Assembly (NCBI RefSeq): GCF_028682175.1
Contig: NZ_JANHKS010000007.1
Span: 1-64,000, forward strand
Direction of reading: 5' to 3'
DNA from: Pseudomonas putida
GTDB lineage: Bacteria; Pseudomonadota; Gammaproteobacteria; Pseudomonadales; Pseudomonadaceae
Length of the DNA: 64,000 nt
Below, piece after piece: positions 52,382-60,883 of the stretch (positions are counted from its first letter, which is position 1; each line of letters begins with the position of its first letter). Both the position numbers and the translations under genes were made by a program. The notes beneath the pieces were generated by a model that did not search any database, was not told the DNA's origin, and saw only the letters and a list, made by a program, of their open reading frames with translations.

Positions 52382-53557
52382 ATGTCTTCCGCAATTTCCA
52401 CTGACGTCCTGATTGTCGGCGCAGGCGTTGCCGGCCTCTGGCTCAACGCTCGCCTGCGTCGGCAGGGCTTCTCGACAATCGTTGTGGAAAACGCCAGCCT
52501 GGGCGGCGGGCAGACGGTCAAATCCCAGGGCATCATCCATGGCGGCGCCAAATATGCACTGCACGGCGCGCTGTCCGGCGCTTCGGAAGCCATCGCCGAC
52601 ATGCCCCGCCGCTGGCGTGAGGCGCTCGCAGGCAAAGGCGAGTTGAACCTGTCGGGCGTGCGTTTGCTGTCCGAGGCGCATTACCTGTGGTCGCCGGGCA
52701 CCCTGGCGGGCAATCTCACCAGTTTCTTCGCCAGCAAGGCGGTGCGTGGCCGGGTCGATCAGGTCAAGGGCACGGACCTTCCGCCTGCACTGCAGGATCC
52801 GCGTTTCAAGGGCAAGGTCTACCGCCTGGCCGAGCTGGTCATCGACGTTCCAAGCCTGATCGAGAAACTCGCTGAACTGGCCGGCGACAGCCTGCTGGCG
52901 GGCGAGAAGATCGAGCCGCTGTTGCACGAGGGTGAACTGGTCGGCCTGCGTGTCGATGGCCGCGACATTCACGCCCAGCGCGTGGTGATCAGCGCCGGCG
53001 GCGGCACGGCCGATCTGCTCAAGACGCTGAACGTCAGCCATCCGGCCATGCAGCGTCGTCCGCTGCACATGGTCATGGTCAAGGGGCCGACGCTCAAGCC
53101 GCTATACGCCCACTGCCTGGGTGGCGGCCCCAAGCCGCGCATCACGGTCACCACCCATCCAGCGGCCGACGGCCAGTGGGTGTGGTACCTGGGCGGTGAC
53201 ATCTCCGAAGCCGAGGGCGTGGCCCGCGAGCCTGCCGAACAGATCGCCGCGGCGAAAAAGGAACTGACTCACCTGCTGCCCTGGATCGACCTGAGCCAGG
53301 CGCAGTTCGCAACCTTGCGCGTGGACCGCGCCGAGCCTCAACAAAGCGGCCTGGTACGCCCGGACAATGCCTTCCTCGACGTTCAGGGGCGGCTGATGGT
53401 GGGCTGGCCAACCAAGCTGGCGCTTGCGCCGGACTTCGCCGATCGGGTACTGGCGTCACTGTCGCGGGATGACATCCACCCGATTCCACAACCGGCGCGC
53501 AAAGACCTGCCCCGGCCGGCGCTGGCTAAACCTGTGTGGGACGTGCTGCTGCCATGA
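52382..53557 (+). CDS. FAD-dependent oxidoreductase (DAO family)
   Basis: A 391-residue flavoprotein. The N-terminal dinucleotide-binding motif is DVLIVGAGVAGLWLNARLRRQG followed by SQGIIHGGAKY, a flavin-contacting segment typical of the D-amino-acid/glycerol-3-phosphate oxidase superfamily. The C-terminus has DVQGRLMVGWPTKLALAPDFA. The substrate cannot be predicted. GAGG is five bases before the ATG. Its stop overlaps the start of the aldo/keto reductase (ATGA), so the two are coupled. The pair occurs together in Pseudomonas near the LPS region (PA4991-PA4992 by memory). Confidence 0.85.
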   Translation: MSSAISTDVLIVGAGVAGLWLNARLRRQGFSTIVVENASLGGGQTVKSQGIIHGGAKYALHGALSGASEAIADMPRRWREALAGKGELNLSGVRLLSEAHYLWSPGTLAGNLTSFFASKAVRGRVDQVKGTDLPPALQDPRFKGKVYRLAELVIDVPSLIEKLAELAGDSLLAGEKIEPLLHEGELVGLRVDGRDIHAQRVVISAGGGTADLLKTLNVSHPAMQRRPLHMVMVKGPTLKPLYAHCLGGGPKPRITVTTHPAADGQWVWYLGGDISEAEGVAREPAEQIAAAKKELTHLLPWIDLSQAQFATLRVDRAEPQQSGLVRPDNAFLDVQGRLMVGWPTKLALAPDFADRVLASLSRDDIHPIPQPARKDLPRPALAKPVWDVLLP

Positions 53558-54363
53558 AGACTCTGCACGATCTGCATCGCCCACTGGGCAGCCTGGGCAT
53601 CGACGTCTCCCCTATCGGCCTGGGCACGGTCAAGCTGGGCCGCGACCAGGGCGTCAAATACCCCAACGGCTTCACCATCCCCGATGACGACGAAGCGCGG
53701 ATGCTGCTCAAGCAGGCGCGGGACCTGGGCATCAATCTGATCGACACCGCCCCCGCCTATGGCCGCAGCGAAGAACGCCTGGGCCCGCTGCTGCGCGGCC
53801 AGCGTCAGGACTGGGTCATCGTCAGCAAGGTCGGCGAAGAATTCGAGGCGGGTCAGTCCCGCCATGACTTCAGCCAGGCGCACACGCGCCTGTCTGTGGA
53901 GCGCAGCCTCAAACGCCTGGAAACCGACTTCATCGACCTGGTGCTGGTGCACTCGGACGGCAACGACCTGCATGTGCTCAATGAGTGCGGGGTGTACCAG
54001 ACGCTGGCCGAGCTCAAGCGCGAAGGCAAGATTCGCGGCTTCGGCTTCTCGGGCAAAACTGTCGAAGGCGGCCTGCTGGCCTTGCAGGATGGCGACTGCG
54101 CCATGGTCACCTACAACCTCAACGAACAGGGCGAAAAGCCGGTGCTGGACTACGCTGCTGTTCACGCCAAAGGCATTCTGATCAAAAAAGCGCTGGCCAG
54201 CGGGCACGTTTGCGCAGGCGCAGGTGTCGATCCTGTGCAGGCCAGTTTCGAACTGCTGTTCGCACATCCTGGCGTCACCGGTGCTATCGTCGGGACCATC
54301 AACCCGCTGCACCTGGCCCATAACGTGGCAACCGCTGCCTCCGTGATCCGCCGTCAGAACTGA
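53554..54363 (+). CDS. Aldo/keto reductase
   Basis: A 269-residue NADPH-type reductase with the (beta/alpha)8 fold. The catalytic tetrad residues are visible: Asp in NLIDTAPAY, Tyr in the same motif, Lys in VSKVG and His in LVLVHSDG. It resembles the galactose dehydrogenase/oxidoreductase branch of the superfamily. Coupled to the FAD oxidoreductase upstream; the next gene starts 35 bases later. Substrate unknown. Confidence 0.88.
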   Translation: MKTLHDLHRPLGSLGIDVSPIGLGTVKLGRDQGVKYPNGFTIPDDDEARMLLKQARDLGINLIDTAPAYGRSEERLGPLLRGQRQDWVIVSKVGEEFEAGQSRHDFSQAHTRLSVERSLKRLETDFIDLVLVHSDGNDLHVLNECGVYQTLAELKREGKIRGFGFSGKTVEGGLLALQDGDCAMVTYNLNEQGEKPVLDYAAVHAKGILIKKALASGHVCAGAGVDPVQASFELLFAHPGVTGAIVGTINPLHLAHNVATAASVIRRQN

Positions 54364-54398
54364 ACGGGCGGCCGACCCCAACGCAAGAAGGAGCCGAT

Positions 54399-55370
54399 AT
54401 GCCGCGAACGCTGATCCGCAAGAACCCGAGCAACTTCAAGACCCTGCCGCTGTTCGTCGAAGCCACTCCCGAAGGCCTGAGTTACCAGAGCGTCGGGATG
54501 CCGCTGAATTTTTCCCAGACGCTGCAACGTCGTCGCAAGATCGAAGTGCAGGACAGCGAGCGGTTCTCCACTGAACTGGCCAATCTTGGGGTGTCGGTGC
54601 GCCTGACGCTGAACTGGCAGAACCGCGATTACTGGGTGCTGGTGCGCCAGCGCCGCCAGGACCGTGGCGATGTGGTGCTCAAGCTGATTTCCGGTTACGT
54701 GCCGGCCCACGAGCTGAACCTGCCGCTGCACACGGCGATTCAGGAAGTGGCCGAGGAATGCCTGATCGAAACGCCCCAGGGCTGGCTCGGCGGGCGCTTC
54801 AACGACACCTGGCTGCCTGCGCCCTACGCTGCCGCCCTGCACTACCGCGAGGCCATGCCCTTTCGCCTGAGCCCGCTGTCCGGAGCTGCGCGCCCCGTGC
54901 GCTGCGGCAGCATGACCTTGATCGAACGCCCGCGCGCCTATGTGCACCTGCCGACCGCTTCGCTGCAGTTGATCTACGACATGCGCCTGGAAGTGCCCCG
55001 TGAAGCTCGGCCGCTGAGCCTGTTTCACGTCGATGAGACGCTGGAGAACGACCAGTTGGTCGCGAGGCTCAACCGCAGCAAGCCTGACCTTTACCTGATG
55101 CCGCTGGAAAATGGCGTGCCCTTGCCTGAGCTGTATACGCTCAAGAACGACAAGCTGTCACCGGCGGGCACCCGTGGTTTGTACCTGGCCGAAAGCTTCG
55201 CGGCGCAGGAAGGCTGGGTAGTGCGCGAGGAGCGCATTCGCTGGAAGGACTGGCTGCTCGCCCAGGGGCTGACCCCAAAGAAGGCGAAAAAGACCGGCAT
55301 CAAACGCCGATTGACGGTGGGCGCCAAACAGCTGCTGCGCATGGCGCGCAAGACGCTGCATAAAACCTGA
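54399..55370 (+). CDS. Uncharacterised protein with a cryptic Nudix-like box
   Basis: A 323-residue soluble protein with no clear family name known to me. Residues 99-121 read G-YVPAH-E-LNLPLHTAI-QEVAEECL, which matches the Nudix box G-x5-E-x7-RE-x2-EE apart from a two-residue insertion and Arg to Gln. The preceding strand (DYWVLVRQRRQDRGDVVLKLIS) also fits the Nudix beta scaffold. The C-terminal ~60 residues are basic (KKAKKTGIKRRLTVGAK). AAGGAG lies six bases before the ATG. It ends the three-gene cassette with the FAD and aldo/keto oxidoreductases. Confidence 0.7.
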   Translation: MPRTLIRKNPSNFKTLPLFVEATPEGLSYQSVGMPLNFSQTLQRRRKIEVQDSERFSTELANLGVSVRLTLNWQNRDYWVLVRQRRQDRGDVVLKLISGYVPAHELNLPLHTAIQEVAEECLIETPQGWLGGRFNDTWLPAPYAAALHYREAMPFRLSPLSGAARPVRCGSMTLIERPRAYVHLPTASLQLIYDMRLEVPREARPLSLFHVDETLENDQLVARLNRSKPDLYLMPLENGVPLPELYTLKNDKLSPAGTRGLYLAESFAAQEGWVVREERIRWKDWLLAQGLTPKKAKKTGIKRRLTVGAKQLLRMARKTLHKT

Positions 55371-55383
55371 TGCTGCCCTGACC

Positions 55384-55472
55384 TGTAGGAGTGAGCTTGC
55401 TCGCGATCGCGGCGTGTCAGACAACGAATTCGTCATAGACAGACGGTTATCGCGAGCAAGCTCACTCCTACA
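55384..55472. repeat. REP doublet (TGTAGGAGTGAGCTTGCTCGCGAT type)
   Basis: Arms CTGTAGGAGTGAGCTTGCTC and complement around ~40 bases, between the convergent 3' ends of the Nudix-like gene and hldE. Near-identical to the copies at 20487 and 57051. Confidence 0.9.
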
Positions 55473-55511
55473 ATGACCGTAATCCATGATGGATCGCCGT
55501 CCAACCCGTAA

Positions 55512-56933
55512 TTACTGCCCGCGGATCTTCTCGACAATCGCGGTGGTCGAGCTGTTCTCCACCAACCCCAGCACGCGCACTTCGCCGCCGTAGGCCTGGA
55601 CTATCGGCGCGCCGACCACCTGGTCGACGCTGTAGTCGCCGCCCTTGACCAGCACATCGGGCTTGACGTGGGTCAGCAGGTTTTCCGGTGTGCCCTCGGG
55701 GAAGCTGATCACCCAGTCCACCGCGCCGAGCCCGGCGAGGACCGCCATGCGCCGGTCGACGCTGTTGATCGGACGACCCGGCCCCTTGAGGCGGCTCACC
55801 GATGCGTCGTCGTTGACCGCGACGATCAGCCGGTCACCCTGGGCGCTGGCCTGTTCCAGATAGGTCACGTGGCCGGCATGCAGGATGTCGAAACAGCCGT
55901 TGGTGAACACGATCGACTCGCCGTGGGCCCGCGCATCTTCGACGGCCAGCAGCAGTTGATCGAGGGTCAGCACGCCGCGTTCCGAACCTTCGGCACGCTG
56001 GATGGCGCGACGCAGTTCAGGGGCGCTGATGGCAGCGGTACCCAGCTTGCCGACCACGATGCCGGCGGCCAGGTTGGCCAGGGCCACCGCGTGGGGCAGC
56101 TCTTCACCGGCGGCCAGGGCGGCGGCCAGGGTGGAAATCACGGTGTCACCGGCGCCGGTCACGTCGAATACTTCCCGGGCGCGTGCCGGCAGGTGCAGGG
56201 CCTGCTGGTCGGGGCGCAGCAAGGTCATGCCGTGTTCGCCACGGGTGACCAGCAGCGCGCCCAGTTCGAGATCGGTCATCAGCTTCGCGCCCTTCGCCAC
56301 CAGCTCGGCTTCGTCGACGCAATGGCCAACGATGGCTTCGAATTCGCTGAGGTTCGGGGTAATCAGGCTGGCGCCGCGATAGATGCTGAAATCCTTGCCT
56401 TTGGGGTCGGCGACCACGGGAATCCCACGGTCACGCGCAGACTTGATGAGCACCTGATGGTTTTTCAGTGCGCCCTTGCCGTAGTCGGACAGTACCAGCA
56501 CCTTGACGCCGTCCAGCAGGGAATCGACTTCCTCGCTCAGGGCGATGGCGTCGGTGGCGAAGGGTTCTTCGAAATCGATGCGCAGCAGTTGCTGGTGACG
56601 GCTCATGACCCGCAGCTTGACGATGGTCGGCTGGTGGGCAACGCGCTGGAAGCGGGCCGTCACGCCTGCGGCTTTGAGGCTGTTGTTCAGGCTGATGGCG
56701 GCTTCGTCTTCACCGGTCACGCCGACCAGCGAGGCCTTGGCGCCCAGGGCTGCGATGTTGAGCGCAACGTTGGCTGCGCCGCCCGGGCGATCTTCGATCT
56801 GGTCGACCTTGACCACTGGCACCGGGGCCTCAGGGGAAATTCTGGAGGTACCGCCATGCCAATAGCGGTCGAGCATGACATCGCCCACTACCAGAACTGG
56901 TGCCTGATCGAAACGCGGCATGGACAACTTCAT
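55512..56933 (-). CDS. hldE: Bifunctional heptose 7-phosphate kinase / heptose 1-phosphate adenylyltransferase HldE
   Basis: Makes ADP-heptose for the LPS inner core. The N-terminal PfkB-type kinase (about 1-320) has RPGGAANVALNIAALGA and DVTGAGDTVISTLA; the C-terminal nucleotidyltransferase (about 340-473) has FTNGCFDILHAGHVTYLEQA. 473 residues; the ATG opens MKLSMPRFDQAPVLVVGDVM, and a 51-codon upstream extension is rejected as it runs into a REP-like region. The ribosome site is weak (GGG). Confidence 0.97.
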   Translation of the reverse strand: MKLSMPRFDQAPVLVVGDVMLDRYWHGGTSRISPEAPVPVVKVDQIEDRPGGAANVALNIAALGAKASLVGVTGEDEAAISLNNSLKAAGVTARFQRVAHQPTIVKLRVMSRHQQLLRIDFEEPFATDAIALSEEVDSLLDGVKVLVLSDYGKGALKNHQVLIKSARDRGIPVVADPKGKDFSIYRGASLITPNLSEFEAIVGHCVDEAELVAKGAKLMTDLELGALLVTRGEHGMTLLRPDQQALHLPARAREVFDVTGAGDTVISTLAAALAAGEELPHAVALANLAAGIVVGKLGTAAISAPELRRAIQRAEGSERGVLTLDQLLLAVEDARAHGESIVFTNGCFDILHAGHVTYLEQASAQGDRLIVAVNDDASVSRLKGPGRPINSVDRRMAVLAGLGAVDWVISFPEGTPENLLTHVKPDVLVKGGDYSVDQVVGAPIVQAYGGEVRVLGLVENSSTTAIVEKIRGQ

Positions 56934-57050
56934 CGAACAACCCGTAACTAAGAATGAACAAGGCCGGAATCTTAGCACAGGGTTTGGAAAGGCTTGAGGC
57001 CTTGGGGAAAAGTCGGCGTAACAGAACGTGAGGATGCCTGTGCTGGCCCC

Positions 57051-57114
57051 ATCGCGAGCAAGCTCACTCCTACAGGTCTTGCGCAAATCCTGTAGGAGTG
57101 AGCTTGCTCGCGAT
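57051..57114. repeat. REP palindrome, inside-out orientation
   Basis: Perfect 26-base arms ATCGCGAGCAAGCTCACTCC... and their complement, separated by 12 bases. Unlike the other doublets, the TGTAGGAG ends point inward, giving a compact long hairpin. It lies between hldE and msbA on the minus-strand transcript and may serve as the msbA 3' stabiliser. Confidence 0.9.
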
Positions 57115-57148
57115 AGGCGTCAAAGGTGATGCGTCGGAAAATCTGCTG

Positions 57149-58957
57149 CTATACCGCCCCGACCGGTGCGGGCTCATCCAGGCCCATGGCGTGCAGGCGC
57201 GAGTAGTAGCCGTTCTGTGCCAGCAACTGGGCATGGGTGCCGCGCTCGACGATACGGCCCTGATCCATGACAAGGATCAGGTCGGCGCGCTCGATGGTCG
57301 ACAGACGGTGAGCGATGACCAACGTGGTGCGGCCTTTCATGACGTGATCCAGCGCCGCCTGAATGTGCCGCTCCGACTCGGTGTCCAGCGCCGAAGTCGC
57401 CTCGTCGAGGATCAACAATGGCGCGTTCTTGAGCAGCGCGCGGGCAATCGCCAGGCGCTGGCGCTGACCGCCGGAGAGCAGTACGCCGTTCTCGCCGACC
57501 TGGGTATCGAAGCCTTCTGGCAGTTGCTCGACGAACTCCTTGGCGTAGGCATCGGCTGCCGCCGCTTCGATGTCGCTGCGCGGCGCACCGGCCAGGTCAC
57601 CGTAGGCGATGTTGTTGGCAACGCTGTCATTGAACAGGGTCACGTTCTGGTTTACCTGGGCCACGTGGCGGCGCAGGTTACGCAAGCGATAATCCTCGAT
57701 CTCCACGCCATCGAGCAGGATCTGCCCGGCATTGTGGTGATAAAACCTTGGAATCAGGTTGGCCAGGGTGGACTTGCCGCTGCCTGAACGGCCCACCAGC
57801 GCGATCATCTGCCCGGGCGCCGCCGAGAAGCTGATGTCGTGCAGCACCTCACGCTCGGTTTCCGGATAGGTGAAGCTCAGGTTGCGCACTTCCAGATGGC
57901 CCTTGACCCGATCCAGCTCCACGGTGCCGGTATCGACTTCAGGCTCCACATCCAGTTGTTCGAAGATGCTTTCGGCACCGGCGACACCCTTCTGGATGGT
58001 CGAGCTGACTTCCGACAGCTGGCGAATCGGCTTGGGCAGCAGGCCAGCGGCGGTGATGTAGGCCACCAGGTCACCTGCGGTTGCATCCCCGCGCAGCCAC
58101 AGCACCAGGAACATCAGCACCGCCATGGCGGTATAGATGACCAGTTGCAGCATCGGCGTGTAGATCGCGCCGGTCTTGGTCATGCGCAGTTGTTTGTCGG
58201 TGTTGCTGGTGCTGGCGTTGGCGAAACGCTCTTCTTCGTACTTTTCGCCACCGAAGCTGCGCACCACCCGATAGCCCTGAATGGTTTCCGAGGCAACGTG
58301 GGTCACATCGCCCATCGCCACCTGGATCTTCTTGCTCTGCTTGCGGAATTTCTTGCTCGAACTGCCGACCATGACCGCGATCAGCGGCAGGATCGCCAGC
58401 ATCACGATGGTCAGCTTCCAGTTCATCCACACCAGGTAAAGGAACAGGAAGACGATGGTCAGGCCTTCACGGATCACCACTTTGATCGCGTCGGTCGCAG
58501 CGCCGGTGACCATGGTCACGTTGAAAGTGATCCGCGAAATCAGGTGCCCGGAGTTGTGGGTGTCGAAATAGCGGTTGGGCAGCACCAGCAACTTGTTGAA
58601 CAGTTGCACGCGCAGGTCGTGGACCAGCCCCAGTGAAACCTTGGCCAGGAAGTAGTTGCCCAGGTAAGAGCCCAGCCCCTGCCATGCGGCGATCAGCACG
58701 ATCAGCAGCGGCACGGCCTGCAGCAGCTGCAGGTCCTTGAGGTAAGGAGTGTTGGGGAACAGCGCAGCTTCCGGGTTGGTCAGGCCATCGACGAAGTACT
58801 TGAGAATGCCTGCCAGCATGGGCTGGGTGGAGGCAAAGATAACGAAGCCAACGATGCTGAGCAGGAAAATGCCCACGTAGGGCTTCACATAGTTCAGCAG
58901 TCGAAGATAGATCTTCAGACTGGAGCTCTGTCCTTTATCGGACCCTTTGTCACTCAT
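57149..58957 (-). CDS. msbA: Lipid A export ATP-binding/permease protein MsbA
   Basis: Homodimeric ABC exporter that flips lipid A-core across the inner membrane. The N-terminal six-helix domain (about 25-330) is followed by the nucleotide-binding domain with Walker A GRSGSGKST, Q-loop VNQNV, signature LSGGQRQR, Walker B LLILDEATSALD and the His switch IAHRLST. 602 residues. The frame continues 74 codons upstream into waaL; the ATG at MSDKGSDKGQ is preferred, eight bases after the waaL stop. Confidence 0.96.
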   Translation of the reverse strand: MSDKGSDKGQSSSLKIYLRLLNYVKPYVGIFLLSIVGFVIFASTQPMLAGILKYFVDGLTNPEAALFPNTPYLKDLQLLQAVPLLIVLIAAWQGLGSYLGNYFLAKVSLGLVHDLRVQLFNKLLVLPNRYFDTHNSGHLISRITFNVTMVTGAATDAIKVVIREGLTIVFLFLYLVWMNWKLTIVMLAILPLIAVMVGSSSKKFRKQSKKIQVAMGDVTHVASETIQGYRVVRSFGGEKYEEERFANASTSNTDKQLRMTKTGAIYTPMLQLVIYTAMAVLMFLVLWLRGDATAGDLVAYITAAGLLPKPIRQLSEVSSTIQKGVAGAESIFEQLDVEPEVDTGTVELDRVKGHLEVRNLSFTYPETEREVLHDISFSAAPGQMIALVGRSGSGKSTLANLIPRFYHHNAGQILLDGVEIEDYRLRNLRRHVAQVNQNVTLFNDSVANNIAYGDLAGAPRSDIEAAAADAYAKEFVEQLPEGFDTQVGENGVLLSGGQRQRLAIARALLKNAPLLILDEATSALDTESERHIQAALDHVMKGRTTLVIAHRLSTIERADLILVMDQGRIVERGTHAQLLAQNGYYSRLHAMGLDEPAPVGAV

Positions 58958-58965
58958 CGTAAAGC

Positions 58966-60147
58966 TCACTGGTTGAATTGAACGCGGGATTTTACCACAG
59001 CATGGCGCGGCGCCCTTGCCCATACCAGAACGCAGGCCAGGCCGATCGGCAACCAGCTGATGAACCATTCCGCCCGGGGCGACCCGGTCAGGCTGGCGGC
59101 GTCGAACTGCATGGCGCACGTCGAGAAGATCCAGACGCCCATCATGCAGCGGCCCAGAGCCGTCGAGCGCGCCAGCCATGCCTCACGCAGCACCAGCAGC
59201 CAGACCACGCTCCAGAGCACCAGCCCGGGCAAGCCCAGCAGGATGGTGGTATGAGTGAACAGGTTGTGGGAATGGTCGAAGACCTGGCCATCGGCAATGG
59301 TGACGCTGTAGTTTGTGCCGATTCCAAGGCCCTTCAGCGGATGCAGTTCGATCATCTGCAGCACCGCGCCGAAGATTTCAGGGCGGTAGGACGATCCGCG
59401 ATCGGTCATCAGCGACTGGAACACGATCAGCCCGATCACACCCAATACCAGCACCGTGCCGCTGAAGATCCACGCACGTCGATCCCGCCACCAGAGTGGC
59501 AGCAGCGCCACGGTCAGCGCCAGGGCCAGCAACGCGCCGCGGCTCTGGGACATCACCACGAACGCCAGGCACAGCAGCAGGCTGCAAAGCCAGATGACCT
59601 GGGACAAGCGGCGCTGAGGCGGCAACAACAGGCTCCAGACCAGCGCCACGCCAATGACATAAGCGCCCAGGATCGGATGGCTCAGCTCGCCGATCCCCTC
59701 CAGGCGCAGGAACCAGGGTGCATGCAGGAAACCGTAGTAGCGGTACAGGGAATAGGCAGACGCCACACCCAGGCCCACGCCGCCCAGTTGCAGAAGGCGC
59801 ACCACGTTGTCCGTTCGCCCCGCCGCGAGGATCGGAAAGAACAGGATGAACACGGCGATGTACAGCATCCGCTTGAGCTCACGGCTGCCATCGTCGGTCG
59901 CGCTCCACACCAGGCTGATGCTCGCCCACAGCGCCAACAGCACAAGCGCCACGCACAGCGCACGCTGCTCACGCCAGAACGTGCCCAGACACTCGCGGCC
60001 CGACCATGCCAGCGCAAGGGTGGGCAACCACAACAATGCCACCAGCCCCTGCTGGTAGATCTTGTTCGTCGGCGCGAAGGCTATCGCGACGACAAACCAA
60101 AGGAATCCCATGGACATCACAGCTTGTGCCCAGCGACTGGAATGCAT
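58966..60147 (-). CDS. waaL: O-antigen ligase family protein
   Basis: Polytopic membrane protein (about 10-12 helices, 393 residues) of the Wzy_C superfamily that joins undecaprenyl-linked O-antigen to lipid A-core in the periplasm. The long periplasmic loop ends with GIGTNYSVTI...DHSHNLFTHTTILLGLPG, holding the conserved His of ligases. GGGAG is five bases before the ATG. Location directly before msbA matches the P. aeruginosa waaL-msbA region. WaaL and Wzy polymerases are hard to separate by sequence; the context favours ligase. Confidence 0.88.
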   Translation of the reverse strand: MHSSRWAQAVMSMGFLWFVVAIAFAPTNKIYQQGLVALLWLPTLALAWSGRECLGTFWREQRALCVALVLLALWASISLVWSATDDGSRELKRMLYIAVFILFFPILAAGRTDNVVRLLQLGGVGLGVASAYSLYRYYGFLHAPWFLRLEGIGELSHPILGAYVIGVALVWSLLLPPQRRLSQVIWLCSLLLCLAFVVMSQSRGALLALALTVALLPLWWRDRRAWIFSGTVLVLGVIGLIVFQSLMTDRGSSYRPEIFGAVLQMIELHPLKGLGIGTNYSVTIADGQVFDHSHNLFTHTTILLGLPGLVLWSVVWLLVLREAWLARSTALGRCMMGVWIFSTCAMQFDAASLTGSPRAEWFISWLPIGLACVLVWARAPRHAVVKSRVQFNQ

Positions 60148-60256
60148 TTTATCTCCCTAAAAACGAGTGGCTCAGCCGGCCGGCATGGTGAAAGCGTTCG
60201 CTTTTGGGCATCATGGCCCGTCAACCCGCTCGCAATCTCCACAAGGCTTTCTACTG

Positions 60257-60865
60257 ATGCAATGCTCTCGGCTCTCTGAGGCCGCCTTAAATCAACTGAT
60301 AGTCGGTGCCAATGTCCTGGAAGCCGACAGCTACGGCGCGAAAGTGTACAGGTTGCAGGACGGCAATATCCTTAAACTCTTCAGACGTAAGCGCTGGTTC
60401 TCATCTGCTTTGTTACGACCTTATTCCAGACGCTTCATCGACAACGCCGTCCAGCTGGAAAAACTGGGTGTTCCCACGCTCAAGGTCGTCAGTTACTACA
60501 CCCTCGATCAGCCAGGCATGACAGCCGTACTCTACCAGCCGCTGCCAGGCCAGACGCTGCGTCAACTGGCGCAGGCGCCGGGTTTCAGCTGGACACAGGC
60601 ACTCCCCGCGCTGATCGGCTTGATCCGCGAACTGCACCGTTCAGGCATCTATTTCCGTTCGTTGCATCTCGGGAATATCGTCGTCACCCCCAATGAGCAG
60701 CTTGGGTTGATCGACGTGGCCGACATGCGCTTCTTCAAGGCACCGCTTTCGCCGAGCCTGAAAAAACGCAATCTGCAGCACTTCGCGCGGTATATCGATC
60801 GTGAAAACCTGCACGCCGAATTTCCGTTGCGGGATCTCGAGCAGGCTTTGCTCGCCAACGGCTAG
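60257..60865 (+). CDS. Kinase-fold protein of the LPS region, catalytic Asp missing
   Basis: A 202-residue protein whose pattern follows small eukaryotic-like/WaaP-type sugar kinases: a Gly-containing start (SYGAKVYRL), a Lys in NILKLF (Lys40), a helix ending in ELHRSG, and a catalytic-loop region YFRSLHLGNIVV (132-143) followed by LIDVADM (151-157, DFG-like Asp153). The usual H-x-D (as in HRD or HGD) is replaced by F-R-S, so the catalytic Asp is absent. The family is often labelled toluene tolerance protein. It diverges from waaL and converges with a glycosyltransferase. AAGG is ~11 bases before the ATG. Confidence 0.75.
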   Translation: MQCSRLSEAALNQLIVGANVLEADSYGAKVYRLQDGNILKLFRRKRWFSSALLRPYSRRFIDNAVQLEKLGVPTLKVVSYYTLDQPGMTAVLYQPLPGQTLRQLAQAPGFSWTQALPALIGLIRELHRSGIYFRSLHLGNIVVTPNEQLGLIDVADMRFFKAPLSPSLKKRNLQHFARYIDRENLHAEFPLRDLEQALLANG

Positions 60866-60883
60866 AGCGCCATCGGGCTGGGA

